In this document: positions 29,793 through 38,368 of the stretch, piece by piece
How the letters are laid out: every line of letters starts with the position of its first letter
How positions within the stretch are numbered: position 1 is the stretch's first letter
Assembly (NCBI GenBank): GCA_027485915.1
Contig: JAIXQA010000075.1
Location: 120,431-184,430, forward strand
Direction of reading: 5' to 3'
Origin: Alphaproteobacteria bacterium
GTDB lineage: Bacteria > Pseudomonadota > Alphaproteobacteria > Caulobacterales > Aquidulcibacteraceae
DNA length: 64,000 nt
Program-made: the position numbers and the translations under genes
The notes under the pieces: generated by a model
What the model was told of the DNA's origin: nothing
Seen by the model: only the letters and a program-made list of their open reading frames with translations
The model's database searches: none

Positions 29793-31694
29793 TTAGGCAC
29801 TTGAAGCTGAAGGTACTTCGGCAATGGCAGCAGCAATTGAGGCCAAAGCCTCATTGAGTTCTGGTATTGAAATTGGCTTATTTAAAAAGGCATTCATACC
29901 TGCCGCCATGGCCGCTTCGCGTGTTTCCGGCCGCGCGTCTGCTGTCAAAGCGATGATTGGCATGGCAGGGAAATGCTCTGTTTGAATTTCCGCTTCCAGT
30001 TCCCGGATATGGCGCGTCGTCTCATAGCCATCCATGTTGGGCATATGCAGGTCCATCAAAATGGCGTCGAAGCGGGCTTTTTGGATGGTCTCTAGGCACA
30101 TGACACCATCGGCGACGATCACGCAGGAATGGCCCAATTGTTCGAGGATAACTGCGATAATCTTTTGATTGATCAGATTATCCTCAACCACCAATATGCT
30201 GAGTGAACGTGTCGGGTCGATTGCGCCAATTGGTTCGTCGAGATTGCTCGCCACCCGCTCCAGCGGCAGATAAAATTGCACTGCGCCATGCTGCGTCCCT
30301 CGCGTGGCAATTGTGACATCCCCGCCCATGGCCCGCGCCAATTTCCGCGCGAGCGGCAAATCAATACCATTGCTTTGGCTGATGGGATTGTCGGGCGTTT
30401 GAATGCTTGAAAATGGCTCAAACAGGCTGCGTGCTTCATGATTTGAATAGGGCGCGCCCATATCATGCAGAACCATCAGCGCCCCATGACCGTTTTCGCC
30501 AGCACTGAGGCGTAGCCTTATCGTGCCGGGGCCGCTTCGCTCAATGGCATGACGCAAAATAGCCTGCAAGGTTCGCAAAAATAGCTTCTCATCACCGAGA
30601 AAATTGGCTTGAGCCGCGCGGTCAATATCGACTTCTAGAGTGACCTTGCGAGAGTTGGCTCGCCCCCTTAGCGTTTCGCAGGCGGTCAGACACGTTTTTG
30701 CCAGCGGGAAAGAGGTGGTTCGCACATCGATCGTTCCGGACTCAATGCCCGATAGGTCAAGAGCTGAATCCACCAGCGACAAGAGTTGCTCACCTGCCAG
30801 TTCTGAGGCTTCAACCAGGTCGGATAATTCTGGCCTGATTGCTTGCTCTTTCAATAGGCGGGGCAGGGCCATCAGTGCATGAATGGGTGTGCGAAACTCA
30901 TGACTGAGGCCTGATACAAATCGGTTTTTCGCTTCAAGCCCGGCAAGAGCAGTCTTGCGCGCCTCGATCAATTCGCGCTCTTTGAGTTTTTGCTCGCTGA
31001 TGTCGAGGATTGTCCCAGCAAAGCGTAGGACAAGACCGTCGCTATCATGCACACTTGTGCCACTTACTGCGACCCAGCGTACGTCACCGGTTGGACGCAT
31101 GATCCGGAATTGGGCGTTATATGGCGTCCGCTCCCCAAAGGCTTTCGCGCAAGCAGCACGCACCACGGCCCGGTCTTCAGGGTAAATGAGGTCTTCAAAC
31201 ACAGAGATATAGGAGCGCGAATCGGTGTCGTGCAGACCCAGGATTTCCAGACAGGGGGGCGAAAAAAAGTGGGTGTTGGCGACACGATCATGGTCCCATA
31301 CCCCGATTCTGGCATGCCTCAGCGCGAGGGTGTACCGCTCAATCATCGTTTGCGAAGCGGACAAATCTTCGGTGGATTGAAGCGGTGTCTTGAGCATGAT
31401 TTGGACGGCTTGTTGGCCACGAAAATCAATGACGCGCTCTGTCACGTCCGCAAAAAACAGATCTCCATGGAGAGTCGAAAAATAAGCGAAGCGGCGCTCA
31501 GGATCATGTTGGGGCTGGACAAGGGCACCCAATAGAGCCGTTACATTGCGATAATCTGTGAACTCGCGGGTTGAGCCAAATCCGAATGCGGTGGCTGCGG
31601 CTTTGTTCGCATACAGAATTTCTTCACGGCAGCGCACCAAAATGCCGTTTGGTAGGTTGTATAAAATTTCATCAAGGGTACGCAAATAATCCAT
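29793..31694 (-). CDS. PAS-containing hybrid sensor histidine kinase with C-terminal REC domain
   Basis: PAS (RIMRPTGDVRWVAVSGTSVHDSDG), H-box FVSGLSHEFRTPIHALM, REC LSILVVEDNLINQKI...ILMDLHMPNMDGYE. Confidence 0.93.
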   Translation of the reverse strand: MDYLRTLDEILYNLPNGILVRCREEILYANKAAATAFGFGSTREFTDYRNVTALLGALVQPQHDPERRFAYFSTLHGDLFFADVTERVIDFRGQQAVQIMLKTPLQSTEDLSASQTMIERYTLALRHARIGVWDHDRVANTHFFSPPCLEILGLHDTDSRSYISVFEDLIYPEDRAVVRAACAKAFGERTPYNAQFRIMRPTGDVRWVAVSGTSVHDSDGLVLRFAGTILDISEQKLKERELIEARKTALAGLEAKNRFVSGLSHEFRTPIHALMALPRLLKEQAIRPELSDLVEASELAGEQLLSLVDSALDLSGIESGTIDVRTTSFPLAKTCLTACETLRGRANSRKVTLEVDIDRAAQANFLGDEKLFLRTLQAILRHAIERSGPGTIRLRLSAGENGHGALMVLHDMGAPYSNHEARSLFEPFSSIQTPDNPISQSNGIDLPLARKLARAMGGDVTIATRGTQHGAVQFYLPLERVASNLDEPIGAIDPTRSLSILVVEDNLINQKIIAVILEQLGHSCVIVADGVMCLETIQKARFDAILMDLHMPNMDGYETTRHIRELEAEIQTEHFPAMPIIALTADARPETREAAMAAGMNAFLNKPISIPELNEALASIAAAIAEVPSASSA

Positions 31695-31865
31695 CGAGGC
31701 AGCCGGGTCAGAAACTCATATTTAAGATAATAATTTACTGTATATAACCTTTAAATCTTTGCCGAGCGATAAGAAAGTTAATCTTGCAGCGGCAAACGCC
31801 TCTGCAGATTCTGCATCAGGCCAGAGGGCTAGTCCTAAGAGCTAGGGTGCCCTAGTTTACCCCCC

Positions 31866-32633
31866 ATGACGATTTCCCCGAAAACAATTTTGGTAACCGG
31901 TGCAGGCCAGCGCCTTGGGCTCGCCATCGCTGAAAAGCTGGCAAGGGCCGGCCATACGGTGATATTCCACGCCAGCAATTCGATTGCCCAAGCCGATTCT
32001 GCTGTGACCCGACTACGTGCTGAGGGGGCGAAAGCCTTCGCGCTGCAGGCCGACCTATTGGTGGAAGCCGATGTCGCCAGCCTCATCTCTCGGGCGAGCA
32101 CCCTCGCAGGCAGCCCGATCACGGGGCTGATCAATAATGCATCTATCTTTGAAGGCGATGAAGCATCTGACTTTACGCGTGCCAGTTGGGATCGTCATTT
32201 TGATGTGCATGTGCGGGTGCCTTGTGAATTGGCACGCAATTTGGCGGCGGCCTTACCTGAGGGGCAAAGCGCGTCTATCGTCAATTTGATTGACCAACGC
32301 ATCTTCAAACTAACGCCGCAGTTTTTTACCTATACCTTATCAAAGGCCGCTTTGGCCACGGCCACCCATACATTGGCCCAAGCTTTGGCCCCACACGTGC
32401 GTGTCAATGGCGTCGCGCCTGGGCCCACCGCGCGCAATATCCGTCAGTCGGAAGAAGATTTTCAAAAACAAGTCGATGCCACGCTGTTAGGCATAGGTAG
32501 CCCGGTCCAAGCTGTGGTAGACGCAGTTTGCTTTCTCGTAAATGCTGAGGCTATTACGGGCCAAATTATGGCCGTTGATGGCGGCCAAAGTCTGATTTGG
32601 CGGACACCTGATGTCGATGGGATCAACGAATGA
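31866..32633 (+). CDS. SDR family oxidoreductase (pteridine reductase/FolM-like)
   Basis: ILVTGAGQRLGLAIAEKLA Rossmann motif; YTLSKAALATATHTLAQALAPHVRVNGVAPGPT. Confidence 0.88.
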   Translation: MTISPKTILVTGAGQRLGLAIAEKLARAGHTVIFHASNSIAQADSAVTRLRAEGAKAFALQADLLVEADVASLISRASTLAGSPITGLINNASIFEGDEASDFTRASWDRHFDVHVRVPCELARNLAAALPEGQSASIVNLIDQRIFKLTPQFFTYTLSKAALATATHTLAQALAPHVRVNGVAPGPTARNIRQSEEDFQKQVDATLLGIGSPVQAVVDAVCFLVNAEAITGQIMAVDGGQSLIWRTPDVDGINE

Positions 32634-33115
32634 AATCTTCCGGCCCTTCTGAACTGGGCGTTGTGATGCGGCCCGGCGGCATGATCCGCCGTCCCGCCAA
32701 GCCACCTGCAAAGCCGTTTTCCAGCCAAGCCAAGCCGGATGTCGCGGCACCGACCCGCGCCGTCTCTACTAAGATTTTTGTCAAAGGCTTGATGGTGGAG
32801 GCTGAGTGCGGCGTCTATGCGCATGAAAAGGGGCGGCGGCGTCCCTTGGTGGTCGATTTGGAAGTACAGGTCGGGTCTTCGGTGCGGGCTGGCAGTGATG
32901 AATTGGCCGAAACCGTCGATTATGACAGCTTGGTCGCCCATGTGCGCACTGTCGCAGCTGGAGAGCATTTGCATCTGATCGAAACCTTTGCCGAGAAAGT
33001 CTGCGAAGCCGTCCTCACTGATGCGCGGATTTTAAGTGTCCGGCTGCGGGTGGAAAAGCCCGGTGCCGTGCCCGGGGCTGCGTGCTCGGGCGTTGAGCTT
33101 GAGCGGACACGCTAA
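32630..33115 (+). CDS. folB: Dihydroneopterin aldolase (FolB-like) with N-terminal extension
   Basis: IFVKGLMVEAECGVYAHEKGRRRPLVVDLEVQV; ETVDYDSLVAHVRTVAAGEHLHLIETFAEKVCEAVL. Confidence 0.88.
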   Translation: MKSSGPSELGVVMRPGGMIRRPAKPPAKPFSSQAKPDVAAPTRAVSTKIFVKGLMVEAECGVYAHEKGRRRPLVVDLEVQVGSSVRAGSDELAETVDYDSLVAHVRTVAAGEHLHLIETFAEKVCEAVLTDARILSVRLRVEKPGAVPGAACSGVELERTR

Positions 33116-33119
33116 GCCC

Positions 33120-34013
33120 ATGTCTGGCCTGCCTCCCCAGGAAGCGGCGGCGCATAGGGCAGACTTGGTTATTTCTATCGAGCAGGCCCGCGCCATTCCG
33201 TGGCCAGACGCACGTTCCCACAAGCATAGCCGCGGCAGGCTTGCCGTCATCTGTGGCGGCAGGTTGCAAACCGGGGCCGCGCGCCTTGCGGCGGCGGCCG
33301 GCCATCGTATCGGGGCAGGGTGGGTCAGTCTGATAGCTGCAGCCGACGCTGCGACCATTCTGGCCTGCCATGAGACAGAGCGTTTGATTGTTGAGCGCGC
33401 AGCCCTCCAAAGCCTGTCGGGCCTGTGTGCGCATTTTGATGCGGCGATGATGGGTCCTGCATTCGGGCTGACGACCACGCAAGCCGACGATGTTTTAGAC
33501 ATGGTGCAGGGCTTTCCAAGGCCCTTGGTGCTGGATGCCGACGCCTTGACCTTGATGGCAGAGGGAGGTCGTGATGGTCCTTTATGGCAAGCCGTGCAAG
33601 CCCGCACTGCCGCAACCATTCTGACACCCCATAGCGGCGAATTTACCCGCCTTGCCGGCCCTTTTGATCCTGAGGAGAAGGCAGGGGCGACCCTGGCACT
33701 TTCCGGTGAGCTTGGCACAATCGTGGTGCACAAAGGGGCTGAAACATGGGTCGCGTCCCCTGATGGACGCTTGGCGTCGTCAGACTTGGCCACCCCTTTT
33801 TGTGCAAGCGCTGGAACAGGCGATGTGCTTGCTGGCCTGGTCGCAGGCCTCTTGGCGCAATCCATGCCCGCCTTTGAAGCAGCCTGTGCCGCCGTCTGGA
33901 TCCACGCGACCGCCGCCAATCGCGTCGGCCCCGGCCTCATTGCCAGCGATTTGATCGCGGCTTTGCCCGCCGTGCTGAACGACCTTGTGCCAGAGGGTTT
34001 GCGGGCGCGGTGA
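33120..34013 (+). CDS. nnrD: ADP/ATP-dependent NAD(P)H-hydrate dehydratase (stand-alone NnrD domain)
   Basis: KHSRGRLAVICGGRLQTGAARLAAAAGHRIGAGWV; AMMGPAFGL; LVLDADALTLMA; ILTPHSGEFTRL; STGTGDVLAG-type motif (ASAGTGDVLAGLVAGLLAQ). Confidence 0.9.
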   Translation: MSGLPPQEAAAHRADLVISIEQARAIPWPDARSHKHSRGRLAVICGGRLQTGAARLAAAAGHRIGAGWVSLIAAADAATILACHETERLIVERAALQSLSGLCAHFDAAMMGPAFGLTTTQADDVLDMVQGFPRPLVLDADALTLMAEGGRDGPLWQAVQARTAATILTPHSGEFTRLAGPFDPEEKAGATLALSGELGTIVVHKGAETWVASPDGRLASSDLATPFCASAGTGDVLAGLVAGLLAQSMPAFEAACAAVWIHATAANRVGPGLIASDLIAALPAVLNDLVPEGLRAR

Positions 34014-34036
34014 AGGGGCGCTTAGCCGCATAATTT

Positions 34037-34456
34037 GTTATCCCGGACGGCGTAAGCGGAGTCGCGGACCTCCTGCCGGAAAGTCCCATGGGAACCCCGA
34101 TCTCTACGTCGTTCGGGCGGGGATGAAATTGTTGGGGGAAAGACCCCTTTAGTCCCTTCGGGACACATTGGCGTATACGCCGATACCCCGTGAAACGGGG
34201 ACGAGGCACGTGGCAGCAGTTTGGACACGCCGCTTCCCCACTTGTGAGGTCTCGACGCATGCGCCGATGTCCGCCGAAGGCGGTGAAGGGGTGTTGCAGA
34301 AAGCCTAGAAGCGTTCCTGCGACTTCTGGGTCGTCCGTCATGATCCATTTTTGGTGAAACAGGGCTTCCACCAAAATGGGTCTAAACAAGAAAAGCCCCT
34401 TCAATCCGCTTCGAATATCGTGAGCGGGCGATTGGTCGCGTCAAATCGCCCACGAA
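34037..34456. repeat. Hairpin-rich mosaic intergenic repeat, locus 1
   Basis: Modules (34037-34087, 34340-34385, ~34408-34456) recur near 63.7-63.98 kb. It also holds GTCCCttcGGGAC, GGCGTATACGCC, CCCCGTgaaACGGGG and CCGCCgaaGGCGG hairpins/palindromes. Confidence 0.7.
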
Positions 34457-34523
34457 CAATCGAGTTTGGCCTCATGCGCAGGCAGGGCTTGCACCAGAAC
34501 CTTCCAGATATAAAAAGCCACCC

Positions 34524-35336
34524 TTACTCCGCCAATCGCCCGTCCTTGATCGCCTTGGCGCTGAACTTAAACAACAGCTCGCTGGAAGCTTCTGGGATTT
34601 GCTTCTCGAGTTTGGGGCAGGCGAGTTGGTGCAGGACGTGGCTAATGATGGCGAGGCGGGCGTGCTTTTTGGAATCGGCCCGGATGCAATACCAAGGTGT
34701 GCGGGCAGTATGGGTGGCTTTGAGCATTTCATCGCGCGCGGCGCTATATTCATCCCACTTTTCCTGTGCGACTGCATCCAGCGGGCTGATTTTGAGGCGA
34801 GCGAGGGGGTCGGTGCGGCGTTCTTCTAGCCGACGGGCTTGTTCTTCGCGGCTGATATCCAGCCACAGCTTGATGATATGGGTGCCCGATTCACTCAACA
34901 TGGTTTCAAACGGCACGACGTCGCGTAAAAAATCAGCATGTTCTTCCGGCGTACAAAAGCCCATGACAGGCTCCACGCCGCCCCGATTATACCAAGAGCG
35001 GTTAAAGATCACGACTTCGCCGGCGGCTGGTAAATGGGCGGCATAGCGTTGGAAATGCCATTGGGTTTTTTCGCGGTCGGACGGCTTGGGAAGCGCGACA
35101 ACACGGGTGGAGCGCGCACTCATATGCTCAACCATGCGCTTGATCGTGCCATCCTTGCCTGCCGCATCGCGGCCTTCAAAGATGATGAGAACTTTTGCAC
35201 CCGTCTCCATCAACCATTGCTGGGTGGTGACGAGGGCGACTTGGAGAGGCTCGAGCCGTTCAAGGAATTCGGCATCGGACATTTTCGATCTGGTCGGGTC
35301 GCTTGCAGCTTTTGAAGACTTCTTGTCGTTGGCCAT
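34524..35336 (-). CDS. ppk2: Polyphosphate kinase 2
   Basis: VLIIFEGRDAAGKDGTIKRMVEHM; FNRSWYNRGGVEPVMGF; LWLDISREEQARRLEERR. Start ATG 35336 is preceded by a GGAGG Shine-Dalgarno. Confidence 0.95.
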   Translation of the reverse strand: MANDKKSSKAASDPTRSKMSDAEFLERLEPLQVALVTTQQWLMETGAKVLIIFEGRDAAGKDGTIKRMVEHMSARSTRVVALPKPSDREKTQWHFQRYAAHLPAAGEVVIFNRSWYNRGGVEPVMGFCTPEEHADFLRDVVPFETMLSESGTHIIKLWLDISREEQARRLEERRTDPLARLKISPLDAVAQEKWDEYSAARDEMLKATHTARTPWYCIRADSKKHARLAIISHVLHQLACPKLEKQIPEASSELLFKFSAKAIKDGRLAE

Positions 35337-35415
35337 CTTGCTTCCTCCGGCATAAGCTTGAAGTGTGCGCATCACCTGTCGCCCCGCGCAAGGGGTCTAG
35401 CCAAATGAGTGAAAG

Positions 35416-36141
35416 ATGAAGCCGAGCCAACGCCTCTATGTCGCCTCTGATCTGGGCCAAGATCGGGTCGTGGCGCTCGATAGCGGGCAGGCGCATTACT
35501 TGGCCCATGTGCTGCGCTTGCCTGCTGGTTCAGCGGTATTGTTATTCAATGGCCGCGATGGCGAATGGCTCGCGCACCTCAGCCAGATTGGCAAGAAGGG
35601 GGCTGAAGCAGTCTGCGCCGAACAAACCCGCACCCAAACCCCCATCTGCGACCTCGACCTTTTGTTCGCACCGGTAAAAGGCGACCGCACCGATACGATT
35701 GTTGAAAAGGCCACGGAACTCGGCGTGGCGCGCATCCGTCCAGTGCTGACCGAGCGCACCATTGTCCGCAAACTTAATTTGGAGCGCTTGCGCAGTCGGG
35801 CAGCAGAAGCGTCCGAACAATGCGGAACCCTGTTTGTGCCCGAAGTGCACGACGCAATGAGCCTGATGAGCTTACTCGACCCGAAGGCCGAAGTGCGGCG
35901 TATCTTGTTTGCCGATGAGGCGGGCGATGCCATGTCGATCGCTGAAGCCTTGGCCGATAAGCCTGCCCGCGTTGCCCTTCTGACTGGGCCAGAAGGCGGC
36001 TTTACACCTGGTGAGCGCGAAAAATTGCGGGCAAGCCCATGGGTACGCCCCGTCAATCTAGGTCCTCGGATTTTAAGGGCCGATACCGCCACTTTTGCAG
36101 GCCTAACGCTGATCCAAAATGTGTGGGGCGATTGGACTTAA
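35416..36141 (+). CDS. rsmE: 16S rRNA (uracil(1498)-N(3))-methyltransferase
   Basis: HYLAHVLRLPAGSAVLLFNGRDGEW; KATELGVARIRPVLTERT; LTGPEGGFTPGERE; LGPRILRADTA. Confidence 0.95.
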   Translation: MKPSQRLYVASDLGQDRVVALDSGQAHYLAHVLRLPAGSAVLLFNGRDGEWLAHLSQIGKKGAEAVCAEQTRTQTPICDLDLLFAPVKGDRTDTIVEKATELGVARIRPVLTERTIVRKLNLERLRSRAAEASEQCGTLFVPEVHDAMSLMSLLDPKAEVRRILFADEAGDAMSIAEALADKPARVALLTGPEGGFTPGEREKLRASPWVRPVNLGPRILRADTATFAGLTLIQNVWGDWT

Positions 36142-36258
36142 AGCGGCCAAAAGAGGGGCGACATTGCGTCGCATTTTCGTTTTTAACGTCCATCACCATC
36201 TCTTGTTTGGACCTTGAGGCACTTTTGCGCGAAGGGTGCCGAGAAGCAGGAGAGAATT

Positions 36259-36900
36259 ATGAGCACGGCGTCGGGTTATCCCTTTGAAACGGCTAATCCA
36301 TTGGAGTTTCATCAAGCCCCACAAGACCTCTCAGATCGGGTGGCTTTGGGCCTGACCCGCATGTTGCGCTTTTTTGCTGATCGTTTTTTCGCCAAGCGCT
36401 ATGGGCACCGTGCGGTGGTGCTAGAAACGGTGGCCGCGGTGCCCGGCATGGTCGCCGGTATGTTGGTGCATATGCGCAGTCTACGCCGGATGGAAGATGA
36501 CCATGGCTGGATCCAGACCCTGCTGGATGAATCGCAAAACGAGCGCATGCATCTGATGACTTTTGTTGCCATCGCCAAACCAAACTGGCTGGAGCGCTTG
36601 CTGATCCTGTTGGCGCAGGGCGTGTTTTTCAACGCCTTCTTTGTGCTCTATCTCTTCTTCCCCCGCACGGCGCATCGGATGGTTGGCTATTTTGAAGAAG
36701 AAGCTGTCATCAGCTACACGTCTTATCTGGCGGAGATAGATGCGGGTCGGCTTGAAAATGTGCCGGCACCAGCCATCGCCATTGATTATTGGCAATTGGC
36801 ACCCGACGCCCGCTTGCGCGATGTGGTGCTGGCGGTGCGCGAAGATGAAGCCAAGCACCGCGACGTCAACCATCAGTTTGCACACGCCTTGACAGCATAA
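36259..36900 (+). CDS. aox: Alternative oxidase (AOX, di-iron ubiquinol oxidase)
   Basis: Ligand motifs [29 protein letters not shown] and [15 protein letters not shown] at 36259 inside the ORF. Confidence 0.93.
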   Translation: MSTASGYPFETANPLEFHQAPQDLSDRVALGLTRMLRFFADRFFAKRYGHRAVVLETVAAVPGMVAGMLVHMRSLRRMEDDHGWIQTLLDESQNERMHLMTFVAIAKPNWLERLLILLAQGVFFNAFFVLYLFFPRTAHRMVGYFEEEAVISYTSYLAEIDAGRLENVPAPAIAIDYWQLAPDARLRDVVLAVREDEAKHRDVNHQFAHALTA

Positions 36901-36992
36901 AGACGGCAAAATCCAACCGGCCTTCTTGCGCCTGTCATAAACGCGCCCTAACTCACAACGGCGTGACCGTCACGTCGTATGAGACTTTGTGC

Positions 36993-38357
36993 ATGGCTGA
37001 TTCAAAAGACCTTTCCCGCCCCCTCGAGACATTTGAGGATTTGCTGCCCTATTTCGATGCGGGGCCAAAGCCGAAGTCTGATTGGAAAATCGGGACCGAG
37101 CATGAAAAGTTCGGTTTTTATAAAGCGACGCACGCGCCCGTCCCTTATGCGGGTGAGGCTGGTGTGCGCGCTCTTCTGGACGGGATGAAGACGCTGTCGG
37201 GTTGGGACGGCATCTATGAGGGCGACGATATCATTGGCCTCAAACAGGGGATGGCCTCCATCACGCTGGAGCCCGGTGGTCAGTTCGAATTATCTGGCGC
37301 GCCTTTGGAGCATTTGCACCAGACCTGCACCGAAGTCGGCGCCCATTTGGCTGACGTGCGCACTGTGACAGATACATTGGGAATAGGCTTTTTGGGCCTT
37401 GGCTTTAACCCCTTGCATAGTTTGGAAGAAATTCCGCTAATGCCCAAGGGTCGCTATAAGATCATGCGGGACTATATGCCCAAAGTCGGTCGTCTGGGTC
37501 GGCAAATGATGTTCCGCTCCTGCACCGTGCAAACCAATCTGGACTTTGGTTCAGAGGCGGATATGGTCAAGAAGTTCCGCGCCTCGCTCGCTTTGCAACC
37601 CATTGCCACCGCTTTGTTTGCCAATTCGCCCTTTGCGGAAGGCCGCACCAATGGCTTCTTGAGCTATCGCGCTCATGTATGGAGCGATACGGACCCTGAC
37701 CGGACTGGCATGCTACCTTTTGTGTTCGAGCCGGGCATGAGCTTTGCCCGCTACGCTGAGTGGGCCCTCGATGTGCCCATGTATTTTGCCAAACGTCATG
37801 GCGAATATCTCAATCTGGCGGGCCGTTCTTTCCGTGACTTTATGGCTGGCCGCTTGCCAGAGCTTCCCGGTGAAAAGCCGACGATGAAGGATTGGGAAGA
37901 CCATTTAACGACCTGCTTCCCAGAAGTGCGTTTGAAAACCTTTTTGGAAATGCGCGGCGCCGATGCAGGCCCTTGGTCGCGCCTTTGTGCGCTACCTGCG
38001 CTCTTTGTCGGCCTGCTCTATGATGATGCGGCAACCGAAGCTGCGTTGGAATTGGTCAAGGATTGGACGGCCGAAGACCGTGAAAGCCTGCGCCGCACGG
38101 TGCCGTTCTTGGGCCTCAAAGCGCCTATATGCGGTCGCAGCGCCCAAGATGTTGCCAAGGACGTTTTGGCTATTGCCCGCCAAGGCTTGCGCGCCCGCGC
38201 CAAGTTGAATGCATCGGGTGATGATGAGACAGGTTTCTTAAGCGAACTCGACGAGATCGCGGCCAGCGGCATGACGCCGGCACAACGCTTGCTTGAGCGC
38301 TATCACGGCGAGTGGGGTGGCAATATCCACAAGATCTATGAGACCCACGCTTACTAG
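36993..38357 (+). CDS. gshA: Glutamate-cysteine ligase (plant/alphaproteobacterial type)
   Basis: WKIGTEHEKFGF; GDDIIGLKQGMASITLEPGGQFELSGAPLEHLHQTC; MMFRSCTVQTNLDF. Confidence 0.94.
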   Translation: MADSKDLSRPLETFEDLLPYFDAGPKPKSDWKIGTEHEKFGFYKATHAPVPYAGEAGVRALLDGMKTLSGWDGIYEGDDIIGLKQGMASITLEPGGQFELSGAPLEHLHQTCTEVGAHLADVRTVTDTLGIGFLGLGFNPLHSLEEIPLMPKGRYKIMRDYMPKVGRLGRQMMFRSCTVQTNLDFGSEADMVKKFRASLALQPIATALFANSPFAEGRTNGFLSYRAHVWSDTDPDRTGMLPFVFEPGMSFARYAEWALDVPMYFAKRHGEYLNLAGRSFRDFMAGRLPELPGEKPTMKDWEDHLTTCFPEVRLKTFLEMRGADAGPWSRLCALPALFVGLLYDDAATEAALELVKDWTAEDRESLRRTVPFLGLKAPICGRSAQDVAKDVLAIARQGLRARAKLNASGDDETGFLSELDEIAASGMTPAQRLLERYHGEWGGNIHKIYETHAY

Positions 38358-38368
38358 GGGCTCGCCAC

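Noticed and set aside
34014-34523. Possible CRISPR array in the repeat-rich spacer
   Set aside because: No regularly spaced direct repeats with unique spacers and no cas genes; the repeats are heterogeneous hairpin modules
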